From Brachycybe producta (lineage: Eukaryota > Arthropoda > Diplopoda > Playtdesmida > Andrognathidae), in assembly GCA_036925085.1 (NCBI GenBank), contig JAUPFP010000038.1:101001-165000 (forward strand): a stretch of 64,000 nucleotides of DNA, read 5' to 3'. The position numbers and the translations under genes were made by a program. How positions within the stretch are numbered: position 1 is the first letter of the stretch; each line of letters starts with the position of its first letter. This document shows positions 34,403-45,596 of the stretch, piece after piece. Under the pieces are notes generated by a model. It saw nothing but the letters and a program-made list of their open reading frames with translations, made no database searches and had not been told where the DNA came from.

Positions 34403-35806
34403 ATGAAGGGCTCATATAATGTTGATTCGCAATCGAATGAACAAACTTTAAAACGAAATAAGTTCAAAACAAATTTGAAGTCTACATTAGCCAGCATCGT
34501 TGTAGCTCTGCAAGTGTTTTCTGCCGGAGTTTTCAGCGCCTATGCGACGACTGCCATTCCGAACCTTAATTATCAAAGAAACGCTCCTTTTCAATTTACA
34601 TTATCTGACCAGTCGTGGTTTGTAAGCATTATTATGCTTATGAGCATCCCGGGAAGTATTTTCAGTGGCATTCTGATGGATAAATATGGTCGTAAATTAG
34701 CTTTGCTAATAATAAGTGTTGTGACAGCTATTGGATTTGTCATTATTACAGCTGCTCAGACTGTAGATGTCGCACTAGTTGGACGAGCCATCACTGGTCT
34801 AAACAATGGTGTAATACCTATTGCATTCGCTTATGCATCAGAGATAGTTCCTCCCAAAATTCGCGGCCACCTCGTGGCCTTCATGGAGTTAGCTCTCAAC
34901 AGCGGAATCCTCATCGCATACATCATCGGAACCTATATACCTTGGAACTGGATTGCCAATCTTTGTTCTACTATCAACTGTGTGGTAACATGTCTTTTGC
35001 TGATCATTCCAGAAACTCCGCGTTGGCTCCTACTTAAGGGTCACAAGGAAGAAGCAATGGAGTCTCTCAATTGGTTACGTGGCTCCGAAGCTGAATCACA
35101 CAAAGAGATGTTAGAAATTCTGGAAAGTTTGACGAGTATTTCAAAACCGACTCCTTGGACGTACTACTTCCGAAGTCCACTTTTGAAGTACACTTTTACA
35201 AGCCTGATGCTGTTTATCGTTACCCAATTGTCTGGTTTGAACTGCATCCGTGGATATACCGTAAACATCTTTCAAATGAGTGGAAGTGACCTCGACGCTA
35301 ACACAGAAACTATCGTAGTTGGAGCGACGGCGGTTTTGGGATCCATTCTGTGTGCCATATTCGCCGATGTCTTCGAACGAAAAACATTGTTTGTGATGTC
35401 TCTATTTGTAACAGCCACCGGAATGGCCACTATTGGAACCTACGTTCAATTTACGTTTGGCAAAGAACTCTTCTGGTTTCCTTTAGTAGGACTCATAATG
35501 GCTATACTGGGATTTGCGTTCGGCGGTTCGGGAATGTCAAGCATAATAACGTGCGAGATGTTCCCAACACAGGCCCGAGGTCGAGCAATAAGCATTGGCT
35601 ACTGTTGCAACTTCATAAGCAGCTTTGCCGCCATGTATCTTTTTCTGTTCGCCACAACTGCTCTGGGAGAGGCTATGGTTTTCTTCTTCTTTACGGGAGT
35701 CTGCTTTTTTGGAATCATAATTGCTTTCTTTATGATACCAAAAACCAAAGGCCTATCCATGGAAGAAATACAAAAAAGGAAAAATGAGACTGTGACTCCA
35801 GATTAA
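34403..35806 (+). CDS. Tret1-like sugar transporter A1 (A/B mosaic)
   Basis: An intronless 467-aa MFS sugar porter with about 12 TM segments, probably a plasma membrane carrier of trehalose or other sugars. I start at the ATG at 34403 (MKGSYNVDS), because the longer frame opens only at a GTG next to a poly-G run. Marks: DKYGRK at 93-98, PETPRW at 203-208, TM7 QLSGLN from 275, ERKTLF in the TM8-9 loop, [12 protein letters not shown] in TM10, and [13 protein letters not shown] near the end. It is a mosaic. The MKGSYN start, the ETV-PD end and the 3' flank (AAGTTTATCGAC) match type B genes. The middle matches type A, with 34604-34873 differing from A4 at only about 4 of 270 positions. It is the first gene of the array. 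Confidence 0.88.
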   Translation: MKGSYNVDSQSNEQTLKRNKFKTNLKSTLASIVVALQVFSAGVFSAYATTAIPNLNYQRNAPFQFTLSDQSWFVSIIMLMSIPGSIFSGILMDKYGRKLALLIISVVTAIGFVIITAAQTVDVALVGRAITGLNNGVIPIAFAYASEIVPPKIRGHLVAFMELALNSGILIAYIIGTYIPWNWIANLCSTINCVVTCLLLIIPETPRWLLLKGHKEEAMESLNWLRGSEAESHKEMLEILESLTSISKPTPWTYYFRSPLLKYTFTSLMLFIVTQLSGLNCIRGYTVNIFQMSGSDLDANTETIVVGATAVLGSILCAIFADVFERKTLFVMSLFVTATGMATIGTYVQFTFGKELFWFPLVGLIMAILGFAFGGSGMSSIITCEMFPTQARGRAISIGYCCNFISSFAAMYLFLFATTALGEAMVFFFFTGVCFFGIIIAFFMIPKTKGLSMEEIQKRKNETVTPD

Positions 35807-35852
35807 GTTTATCGACAATAGAAAATGTAAAAAAGAATTGTCTTAAAACTTT

Positions 35853-36148
<296 letters not shown>

Positions 36149-36449
36149 TTTTGCAAAAAAATAAATTAAATCAAATAAATGTTTTATACAAAAACCAGCT
36201 TCCTTAGTATGAAAATGACTGAAATTTCTTCTAAAAATGTAATTTAAATTATTACAATTTAAATCACTGCCAATAAGCTCGGATAAAAAACAAATATTTT
36301 AAAATTAATTTTTAAAATTTAATTTATCACTTTTAAAAAATATATATTTTTCGTTTTCGTCATTAACATATTTTATCAAATACAGCATTGGTTATCAAAT
36401 AAAACCAATCTACAAATAAAACATTTTTAAGTGAGTGTATTTGAAATCG

Positions 36450-36800
36450 AATAATTAGTTAATTAGTTAACAAGCAGATCACAGAGCCTATGACAGAGGG
36501 ACACCTTAGTCAATGCCTTGCAAAGTGTACTAGAGACTAACATTTTTTTCAGAATTGCCAACCTATGTCATTCTAAACCTGAAAGGATGAAAAGTCACAC
36601 TTTCTGTGTAATTATACCGTGTAATGTATTTTTTACGTAAACAAACCTAACTGTTCTCCACTGGACTATTTCAACGAAATAAACTCAACTGTCATGTGAG
36701 GATTCCAAGCGGTGGAGCAATACTTCAGATAGTAACACTGAAGATTTGTAAGCTATTCATTTGACATTAATGGTACAACCCTTTAAAATTCGCTACCTAA
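36450..36800 (-). repeat. Decayed LINE 3' fragment, array copy 1
   Basis: Sequence such as CTATGACAGAGGGACACCTT and the later AACAAACCTAACTGTTCTCC matches the 3' part of the LINE at 55675-56345 with many changes. Closely related copies lie after B2 (51110-51500) and before A4 (58150-58620). These fragments belong to the duplicated cassette and no longer code. Confidence 0.55.
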
Positions 36801-37321
36801 GCATAGTATTTGAAATAAAATGTTCTATATGAAGTTTTGAAGATAGTTTATTCGTAAACTTTATTACCTACAAATACTTATATGACACATAGTCATTAAG
36901 ATCGCTGACGGAAGATATTGCAGTGGACCATGAACACTACCAACTAAAACCCCTGATGTAATTATCCCCAAGTCTGATGCAGAACAAAAAACAATAACTC
37001 ATCATTTTCTATTAATTAGAAAGGATTGAATTCAGTTACACAATAGATCACCCAACCAATATACCTTTTCATGGTAATCATGTGTATGGAATAATGTCAA
37101 ATGCTTAATAGAAACAAAGGAAAACTCAAATCTACCTATTTTGGGGGGTCATCAACTAAGAGTAGAAGCTGTAATTCACATAAATGGCCTCTTAAGAAAT
37201 CCATGCCAGCTATGGACTAAGAAGATTGTCTAGACTTTCAGAAATGCTATTGAGTTAGAATATATTAATAATTATGTTTATGAATTTTGAAAATTAATGA
37301 ATTTAATGACTGTCTGCAATT

Positions 37322-37415
37322 AGCTGGAGTGATCTCAATGCTAACGTGGAAACCATCACAGCTGGAGTGATGGCTGTTTTGGGATCCATTCCGTGTGCAA
37401 CATTCGCTGATGTAC
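37322..37415 (+). pseudogene. Relic of a type B transporter (about 30 codons)
   Basis: The sequence reads, in frame, as SDLNANVETITAGVMAVLGS followed by IPCATFADV. This matches the TM7-TM8 region of the array transporters. SDLNAN is the B-type spelling, while A genes have SDLDAN. Nothing else of the gene is left on either side, so it is a fragment of a former B gene between A1 and A2. Confidence 0.7.
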
Positions 37416-37823
37416 AGCAAGTACAGAAAATGCTAATTCAAAACAATTCACTTTAGATGTAGCTTCTGCTATTGGATAAAAAAAGACTCATTATTTTTTT
37501 TAATTGGAACTCCATCAAACGATCCTAAAAATTGCCAGCTTGGTGCTCATCAAAAATCATAAAAAAGAGTTATTTCAAACAGTTATCATATGTCGTTTAA
37601 CTGCTCAAAGAGCTCGTATAATGTTAACTCGCAATCAAATGTACACGCAAAGCAAAAGAAGTTCAAAACAAACTTCACCGAACACTACTTCCGAAGTCCA
37701 CTTTTGAAATACACTTTTACAAGCCTGATGCCGTTTATCGTTACCCAATTGTCTGGCTTGAACTGCATCCGTGGATATACCGTAAACATATTTCAGATGA
37801 GCGGAAGTGATATCGACGCTAAC

Positions 37824-37827
37824 ATAG
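37824..37827. repeat. Target site duplication ATAG (left)
   Basis: ATAG stands directly before the left LTR and again at 48149-48152 directly after the right LTR. Removing the element plus one ATAG leaves a continuous transporter frame, which confirms both ends. Confidence 0.9.
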
Positions 37828-38776
37828 TGTGACGGACCTTTTTCCACTAGTAGAATCTGCTTTTTTAGTTTAATACGAGCGAGTTTGCACTCGTATTGAT
37901 AGTGGTTGGCTAGGCCACTAATTCTACTGGCCCGGGAGGACTAGACCAATATAACGTCTATTTTATGTCCTCACTAGTCTCTGGCAAAAGACTCCACAGT
38001 CTTGAGGATCTTTAATCTCTGTATCTCTCGGACTTTCGTCCGTAAATCTGCCCTAAGAATCGTATAAAAATATACTCACTTGTGCGTTGCAGGTTTGCAC
38101 CTGTTGGGACCTTCTTGATGTATCCAAATAGGTGAAGACCTGCAAATGATGAATTCACAATCGCGGATTCCAATATCGAATAATTAACTCCACAGATTGT
38201 GTTGAATATAAAAGATCTGTTTATTTGGTAGATAAACATAAAATTGGCGAACTGGTTTTGCACACACATAAAAATATAACTTTGAGAAAAAAAATAAAAT
38301 AAAAGAAGAGAACCTTGCCAAAATCGGGCATAGGTTCGGTATATGACAAGAAGCTTAAAAAGCGTTTTTTGCATTCACAAATGTCACTCTTTATATACCC
38401 TGAGAATCCACAAGTCGGATTCTCAGGGCCGTGTTCAACAATTGGTTACAACAATATTTTGGACCAAATGGACCAATCAAAAGATTGATCCATTTGTCCA
38501 AAACCATGATTCATCTCCTGTTGTCACACATAGGTGACAACAGAAGAAATCAAAACAAAATCAAATTAAAAATGAATAAAACTTATTCGTGTGGAAGGAA
38601 AAAATGAGGGGGAACGAAAAGGTCAGATTGTAATCTCTGAACATATGATATCTGGGTCACTCGGTACCAAAAGTACCGAGTGGCCCAGAAGCCAAACAAA
38701 GTACAGGGTGACGTTAAACCCAAAAAAAAACGCAAACGCTAAAGAGCGGAAATAAGCGGCGGGCCCAAACGTCTCA
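37828..38776 (-). repeat. 3' LTR of the Ty3/gypsy-like element
   Basis: On the plus strand it runs from TGTGACGGACC to AACGTCTCA. In element direction it is TGAGACGT to CCGTCACA, with standard TG...CA ends. It matches the other LTR base for base except for two substitutions and two small indels. A TATATAAAG box lies at 38389-38397 on the minus strand. Confidence 0.95.
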
Positions 38777-38784
38777 CTCCCCCC
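38777..38784 (-). promoter_or_regulatory. Polypurine tract of the LTR element
   Basis: In element direction GGGGGGAG stands immediately before the 3' LTR, the expected place for the plus-strand primer of reverse transcription. Confidence 0.75.
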
Positions 38785-39042
38785 GACTAAGCGGAAAGTA
38801 CCCTACTTTCCAAGACAATTCCTAAGAATCCCCCTCCCCCCGGCTGGATCTAAATTGATAAAACCCAGGGGTATCACAGGTATTTGATCACAACACAAAA
38901 AAAATATAAAAATGTTTCGAAAAATAACAATTTCTTCAAAAAGAACAATTAAATTTACAATACTGGACTAGAAAATTTAATTTATAATCATCGCACCGAC
39001 TGGTCCGGCGATGACTGCTTATTGTTGATCGACGATCCCTCT
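38785..39042. other. Untranslated part of the LTR element
   Basis: About 260 bp between the stop of the third ORF and the polypurine tract. It contains C-rich runs (CCCCCTCCCCCCGG near 38830) and AT-rich sequence. No reading frame is seen. Confidence 0.6.
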
Positions 39043-40815
39043 TTACGGCTCCGGCGATAGGTGGCCGCGTCGATCCCTCCTCCCGAACTCTCCTTCCGTC
39101 GTGGTCTCGTAGAGCCGCTCCAACGTCTCCAGCGGGACGACAGTCGACCGCTCCAAAGTGGCTAGCACGGTGGCTTCCACGAAGTCCAACATCCTGGTGG
39201 CGGAGAAGTCCCTCTCGATGGCCCTCGGCGAGTGGTGACGAAATCTTCGGTCTTGCGTCCGGTCGGGGATCAAAGTGGCCAACATGGTCTCGGCGATGAG
39301 TTCCAGAGTCCTGGTGCGGGATTGCTCCCGGGTTCCAGGGTGAATCAGTTGAATTACATTCGATTCGTCGCTAGCGTGAAGTGCGACAACGGCGGGATAT
39401 CCTGGCGTCTCCAAAACGACAGCGGTCCAGAGGACATCTCTCCTGGGTCGTGGTCGTTCACTCGATATCTCCCTCCTACTGTTGAACACTCCCAAATATC
39501 GGAGTGCGTGTCGTCCTCCGCGTCTAGAAAATGAAACTAAACCATTATTCAGGAGACGCAATTGTCGTTCCTGCTCCTCTTCTGGTGTCGTCTTTGAAGG
39601 CGACGGCGACTTAGGCTTTGCTGCTGGCTTAGGGATCGCTCCCTGAGATGGCGCTTCTACTGGAATGGCAGGGTGTCCTCGGCATCCTTGAAATTGTTCA
39701 TCCCGACGAGCTTTTCGGCGGGCGGCGGACCCCTGACCTTTCGGTCGTCTCATATCTCTTGGTCGGTCCCTTGGCGGCGATCGGCGGTCGAAGTGGACTT
39801 CCCTCCTCTTGTTTCCCTCTCGGACGACAATCACTGTCGATTGTGGCCTGAAAGGGACAACGAGCGGTAGAGATGTAGACGATACTTCTCTTGGTGGTGC
39901 TGGGACCGAAATTGGTCCTGGTAGCACCAGCTTCCTCGTTAACTCCGGTCGGTATCCTCTCACGGTGGGCTCGTCCACTGTGGCCCAACTGTTGGCAGGA
40001 GATGCATCACGGACTGGTTTTCTGGTGGTCGGTAGTACGGTGCCGACTTCAGGGACTTCGATGGGTTTTTGGCCCCTCTTGACGCATTCTTCATTTTGCT
40101 TAGCGATCCACTCTTTCATGGCTCGCTTATCTGCATTCCTCTCTCCTCGGGTGCGGCCCCGGCGATTTGAGGAGTACAACTCGGCTGGTACTCCCCCTTC
40201 GGCATCACTGCCGGGCGGCGTGTCCATTTCCTCTGGGGGTCGCGGGAACTGCTGTCTTGGGTCCCGGGCTGGTCCCATGTAGATGTCCGGTTCTGGATCA
40301 CCTAACTGAGGAGGCGGAGATCTCATTAGAGGTAAAAAACGATTGACTAACTCATCCTCCGATTCGGGGCTTTTCCGTTTCTTCAAAGAGTTGCCCGAAT
40401 CATTCTTATCCTTGCTGGAAGTCGAGGCATTGCTGCCTAAAGGCTTTTCAGCCGCGATGGCTGCTCCGGTCTTTAGGGCGGCGTCCTCGATTTCCATCAC
40501 ATCATCATCGTGGCCCTCTCCAAATAAGGCCGTAAAATTGAATGAGTCCTCACTGCTGGTAGACTTTCCTCCAAAAGAACGCGGCATTCTCTTCTTAAAA
40601 ATAAACTTTTTAACACTTGACACAGTAGAAAATCGCGAAACTTTACTTCCGCGTGCTTCTCTCTCAGAAGTGAATTTGAAAGTGGCGTCCAAAATGGCGG
40701 CGGCGTCCCCACGTGGTTCTACAGGGTTGCCAAGTCTAATTTCCGGGTCAGAAGAGGCGGAGCTATTAGCTACTTCCGGTTTCTCTTCTTTTGCTCTTCT
40801 CTCGATTTCTCCCAC
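39043..40815 (-). CDS. Third ORF of the LTR element, function unknown
   Basis: A 590-codon frame after integrase, in a different frame. It opens without an ATG (first listed codon is GTG at 40815), and the frame is open further upstream into the integrase 3' end, so overlap, reinitiation or frameshifting could serve it. The product is very rich in Arg, Pro, Ser and Glu, with basic clusters (KKFIFKKRMPR, SNRRGRTRGERNADKR) and a KKRKSPE nuclear-localisation-like stretch. The C-terminal 170 residues look more ordered (VLWTAVVLETPGYPAVVALH). No signal peptide, membrane span or furin-like site is seen, so it is not an envelope protein. I recognise no domain. Confidence 0.6.
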   Translation of the reverse strand: MGEIERRAKEEKPEVANSSASSDPEIRLGNPVEPRGDAAAILDATFKFTSEREARGSKVSRFSTVSSVKKFIFKKRMPRSFGGKSTSSEDSFNFTALFGEGHDDDVMEIEDAALKTGAAIAAEKPLGSNASTSSKDKNDSGNSLKKRKSPESEDELVNRFLPLMRSPPPQLGDPEPDIYMGPARDPRQQFPRPPEEMDTPPGSDAEGGVPAELYSSNRRGRTRGERNADKRAMKEWIAKQNEECVKRGQKPIEVPEVGTVLPTTRKPVRDASPANSWATVDEPTVRGYRPELTRKLVLPGPISVPAPPREVSSTSLPLVVPFRPQSTVIVVREGNKRREVHFDRRSPPRDRPRDMRRPKGQGSAARRKARRDEQFQGCRGHPAIPVEAPSQGAIPKPAAKPKSPSPSKTTPEEEQERQLRLLNNGLVSFSRRGGRHALRYLGVFNSRREISSERPRPRRDVLWTAVVLETPGYPAVVALHASDESNVIQLIHPGTREQSRTRTLELIAETMLATLIPDRTQDRRFRHHSPRAIERDFSATRMLDFVEATVLATLERSTVVPLETLERLYETTTEGEFGRRDRRGHLSPEP

Positions 40816-40901
40816 CAGGCGGCGCTGCGCAAGGCGGCAAATTCGAATTTCTGCATCCCTTGATGCTTTTTCTTGACTCTCTGGGTCTAATTTGGCCGTT
40901 T

Positions 40902-43900
40902 TTATGCCAAATTTCGCCCATCTTGGCGGTAAATTAGCTTTTGCGTAATTTTCTTCTCTCCACCACGTGTTTGCACATGGGAATCCAATTGGACTGGTTC
41001 TTTTGGAGCAGTTTTCTTTGGTCTCCCGCGCTTCCTTTTAGGTGGTTCCAGAGAAATTTCTGGAACTTCCTCTTCTTCTTTTTCAGAAGTTTCCGGATGA
41101 GCTTCTTGGCTGGCATCGGGGATAACTTCTTCTTCTTCTTCACGATGAACTTCTGGAGTATTCTCAACAGGTAAGTTGTCGTCTGCTTCGTCAATAATTT
41201 CCTCATCAGCGTCGGATTCTTCCTTGGCGCTGGTAGTTTCTTCAATGTCATCAGGTAAGTTTGTTTGAGGAGCCCTCAGGTCATTGGCCTCGAAATAGGG
41301 TCTCATTTGCTGAACATTGACGGTGTCTCTCATAGTCAGACCAGATCGAGTGACGTACTCGATCTCGTAGACTAGATCAGTTATCTTTTTCGTGACAAGG
41401 CAGGGTTCCTTGTATGGCCAGATGAGTTTCTGAGCCATTCCTGGCTTTGGCACACGATCTCTTATCAGCACTTTCTGACCCGGTTTATAGTCCGGAATCG
41501 TACGATGCTTCTCGTCGTAATTTCTCTTCTGCACCTCCTGGGCAGCTTCGATATTCTTTTTAGCAGCATCCAAAGCTGGATCGGACTGCTCTGCTTCGTT
41601 TGTTACGGGCGGTGGCACGATAGGAGCGCATGGCATCATGTTATCCAACGTGGTCCTGGGCTCGCGCCCGAACATCAATCGATATGGTGAAAATTTCGTT
41701 GAGTTATGTTCTACCAGATTGTAGGCCATAACCGCGTCACCTAATTTCTTTTTCCAGTCAGCTTGCTGCTGAAGGACATCCAAGTGACGTTTCACCACTT
41801 CCATGACTGTATGGTTCGTTCGTTCTGCCAACCCATCAGCTTGTGGATGATAGGCGGTCGTGGCAGCATGCTGGATTGCGTAGGTCTTGAAAAACGCTTG
41901 AGTCTCATTACTCAAAAACTGGGGTCCTCGATCAGTGATGATCTTCTGAGGAACTCCAAATTCGTTTACAATTTTATCCTTGACGAAGGCAATTGCTGCC
42001 TGAGCGGTTGCTCTTGCCACTGCTTTGGCGATGCAATACTTCGTCGCGTAGTCCACTGCAATCAAAATATGTTGAACTCCTCCGATCGACTTCGGAAGAG
42101 GACCAACATAATCCATCCCCCAACACTCTGTCGGTTTTCCCACAATGATTGGTTGCAACAATCCAGGTACTTTTTGGTGCGACAGTTTGGTTCTTTGACA
42201 GATGTGGCACGACCTGACATAGTCGGCGACATCTGCTTTCATTGTTTTCCAGTAAGTTTTCCTTCTGGATTCTCTTCATCGTTTTGGTGAATCCGAAATG
42301 TCTGGCCTCAGGCACATCATGGAGCATCTCGAGAATCCCAATTCTCAATTGTCGGGGCACAGTACACGTTAGTACTGGCACGGTGTCTTCATACTTCATG
42401 TGGTATAAAACGCCATCCACTATCGCAAACTTCCTGTGATAGGGATGCAGTCGATCTTGCTGGAGTGATTCTTTGATGAGGAGAAGTTCTTCATCAAGGG
42501 ATTGCTCCCGTTCCCACTGGAAATCGTTGTAGACAGTAAAGATGTGAAGATCTTCGAGAGCTTCCATCTCTCCATTCTTCTGCTTCCAATTAGCAGGAAC
42601 GTTGCTCTCGTAACGTGAGACACAATCGGCGTCCACGTGCGTTTTACCCTTCTTGTAAACTACCTCATAATCATATGGCTGTAGTTTCATCTGCCATTTA
42701 CCCAATCGGCCATCTAAATTCTGTGCTGTTTTTAAATAACACAGGGCCTTATGATCGGTAAATATCTTGAATTTTCGGTTGAAAACATACGGTCTGGCTT
42801 TTTCTATGCCATAAACGATTGCAAGACATTCTTTTTCAGTCGTTCCGTAGTTCCGTTCTGCTCCTTGGAGTTTTCGGCTATAGTAACCTAGAACTCCAGG
42901 TTTCTTTTCATTTTTCGCATACTGGTAAATTATGACACCAATCTGGTAATCACAAGCATCAGTGTGCAAGGCAATTTCTGCCTCCGGATCATACAAAGTT
43001 AGAATCGGAGCGGAGCAAAGAGCCTTCTTTAAACCATCAAAAGCGACCTCGCAGTCGTCATTCCACTTGAAGTCCAGGTCCTTCTTGACTAGGGCTTGCA
43101 TTGGTTTGGCGATCTTGGAGTAGTTCTCTATGAAACGGTTGTAGTAGCCGGTCATTCCAAGGAAGCTTCTGACGTCGGTCACGTTTTTCGGTGCAGGAAA
43201 TCCTCGAATCGTCTGCACTTTCTCTTCATCAGGTCGAATACCAAGAGCACTAATCTTGTGTCCAAGGTAGTTGATCTCGTCTTCTCCGAAGAAACATTTG
43301 CTGGGTTGAAGACTTAAATTGGCGTTCCGGATGAGCACCAAGATATCTCTCAATCTTTTCATGAATTCTTCGAAGTTCTTCGCGAAGATGACAATGTCAT
43401 CTAAATAAACCAGGCAGGTCTCCCATTTGTGACCTGCCAGCAACAAATCCAAAGCACGCTGCATCGTCGCAGGTGCGTTCATCAAACCAAACGGCATTCT
43501 ATTAAATTCGTAGAGGCCATTGGTGCATACGAAAGCCGTTTTTTCTCGATCCCTTTCTTCCACTGGAAATTGCCAATAACCTGATATTAAATCCAAGGTT
43601 GCAAAGATCGTGGCTCCGGACAGAGAGTCGAAAGCGTCATCTATCCGTGGTAACGGATATTGGTCGGATTTGGTTTGAGCATTTAATTTGCGATAATCGA
43701 CGCAAAATCGATGCTGACCATTCTTCTTCTTGACAATCACCACCGGACTTGCGTACGGATTCTTGGATGGGCTAACAATGCCGGCGTCCAACATATCACG
43801 TAGTGTCGACTTGATGATCTCTCTCTGAGCAGGTGAAGTACGCCGGAGCGGTTCTCGAACCGGCGGGTTTTCACCCGTGTCAATCACGTGTTTTGCCAAA

Positions 43901-45596
43901 TTTGTCATTTTCAAGTCGGAGGTCTTGAAGGCAAAAATGTCTCTAAATTCTCCGAGAAGTTTCCGAATCGCCATTTGTTCTTCTCTTGAACGATTCGGGT
44001 TGACATTCAGACTGTCTTGAAATTTGACATAGTCTTGCACTGTCACTTCGTCACTCTGTGCTTCAATTTTATAAATCGAGGGGCCCACAGGCACGTCAAG
44101 AGCTGTAGTGGCGTCCTCGATCTCTGCGATCGTCTCTCTGGCTCCGAGGTGAATAACCTCTCCAGACGGATTGAAGATTTAAATTTGAAGGATAGACTTT
44201 CCTCTTCCTTCAACGATCCCAGGAGAAACTTTGACTCCTCTCTGCTGGAACGTGCTTTCGCACGAGTCGATGAATTGAAGACTACCTTCTTGTAGATCAT
44301 CAGGAGCATTGACCTCGACGATTGCAATTTTTTTCGGATCCAGCACGAGATTCTGGACCAGACGTAGCTTAGCTGGCCCCTTATTCAGGAGTTTCTCTTG
44401 CAGATCTTCCTCTTCTTTATTCTTAAGATTTTCAATAAAATCTTCTGCTTTTTGGTTCTTTTGGAGAGTGTCCGGCAACAGTTCCTCTCCAAAGTAAACT
44501 TTCTTTTTGTTCATGTCAAGGCAAAGATTGAGGTCTTTACCGAGATCGTTTCCCAGCAAAGCCTCACGTCGTCCTTTGATGACAATCAGCTTTCCTCTGA
44601 CAAGTTTTTCGGCGACTCGAATCGGCACGATGACTTGTCCCATGATGTTTAATGGATTTCCTCCGGCGCCAGTCAAATTCGGCGGAAAAGGTAGCGGATC
44701 CATTACCAACTTCATCTCTTTGACTAGTGACTCACTTATGACAGAAGCTTCGGCACCACTGTCGGTAGTCATCACTAACTCACGACCTCCGAGGTTCACA
44801 CGAACTTTGGGAGCCGTCTGCTCATCTTGTTGTTGGACTTGAAGTTCACGAGGCGTGACTGTCTCAGTCAACTTGGTCCAAACATCTTGTATTGCCTTTG
44901 AACAACACTGGTTCTTCAACCGACAGAGAAGACTAGACTCTGCAGTCGAATTAACAGGTGTGGCTACTTTCTTTTTCGCCACTCCATGTTCTGCTTTGGT
45001 TTTAACAGGAGTAGCTCCTTTTGAGACTACTACCTGTTCTGCTTGGTTTTTAGCAAGAGTAGCTCCTTTTGAGACAACTACTTGCTCTTCTTTAGTCTTA
45101 ACAGGTGTGGTTACTTGCTTTTTCGCCACACACCATTCTGCTTGATTGTTAACAGAAGTAGCTCCTTTTGAGACTACTATCTGTTCTGCTCGATTGGGCA
45201 TCTTGGCGCCGTTCGTCTTTACAAACGATGTAGAGGCCCCACTTTTCAGTGGGTTCCGCCGGCTCCCAATTTCGTGAATGGTACGGATGTGGATCCCATC
45301 TCCAAAGTCTGCTTTATGTCGTGGAGAGTCCTCTAGCTGCACCGCAGCACAGCTCTGCTTAGGAGTCGTTGATTCCTCTTCTCTGTTGTCGTTTTGGCAC
45401 AGGCTACCCAGACCTGGAGGCATCCCAGCATGGTTGACCGCAGCCAAACCAATAGATCCTCTCGTTATCTGGTCCTGTCGGACCGTGACGTCAACCTTTG
45501 CAGGTTTCGTTGACTCCTCTTCTTTCGGGCTCTCGTTGACATCTTCTTTTTCGGGCGTCACTACTTTGGGTGCGAGTGGCGCCCTTAGTAGTTTAA
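40902..45596 (-). CDS. pol: pol of the LTR element: protease, RT, RNase H, integrase (broken)
   Basis: The frame enters through the overlap with gag at 45590. First comes a region of imperfect repeats (VVSKGAT...VKT), then an aspartic protease with DSGAEASVIS. After an in-frame stop at 44179-44181 the same frame continues into reverse transcriptase (FCVDYRKLNAQT, FGLMNAPATMQR, catalytic YLDD), then RNase H (LHTDACDYQIG). Near 42255 the frame shifts into the integrase part: zinc-finger cysteines in RSCHICQRTK, and the DDE core with Asp in WGMDYVGPLP, Asp in ITDRGPQF and Glu in HPQADGLAERT. The C-terminus is highly acidic and then Lys-rich with GRPKKTAPK, an AT-hook-like motif. Two lesions break the product, although each domain is otherwise well preserved. 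Confidence 0.9.

Noticed and set aside
38012-38374. Open frame inside the LTR, repeated at 47424-47747
   Set aside because: Both copies are LTR sequence containing promoter signals. Their identity reflects recent insertion, not coding constraint.
39043-40815. Third retroelement ORF as an envelope gene
   Set aside because: No signal peptide, no membrane span and no cleavage site, so it does not look like Env.
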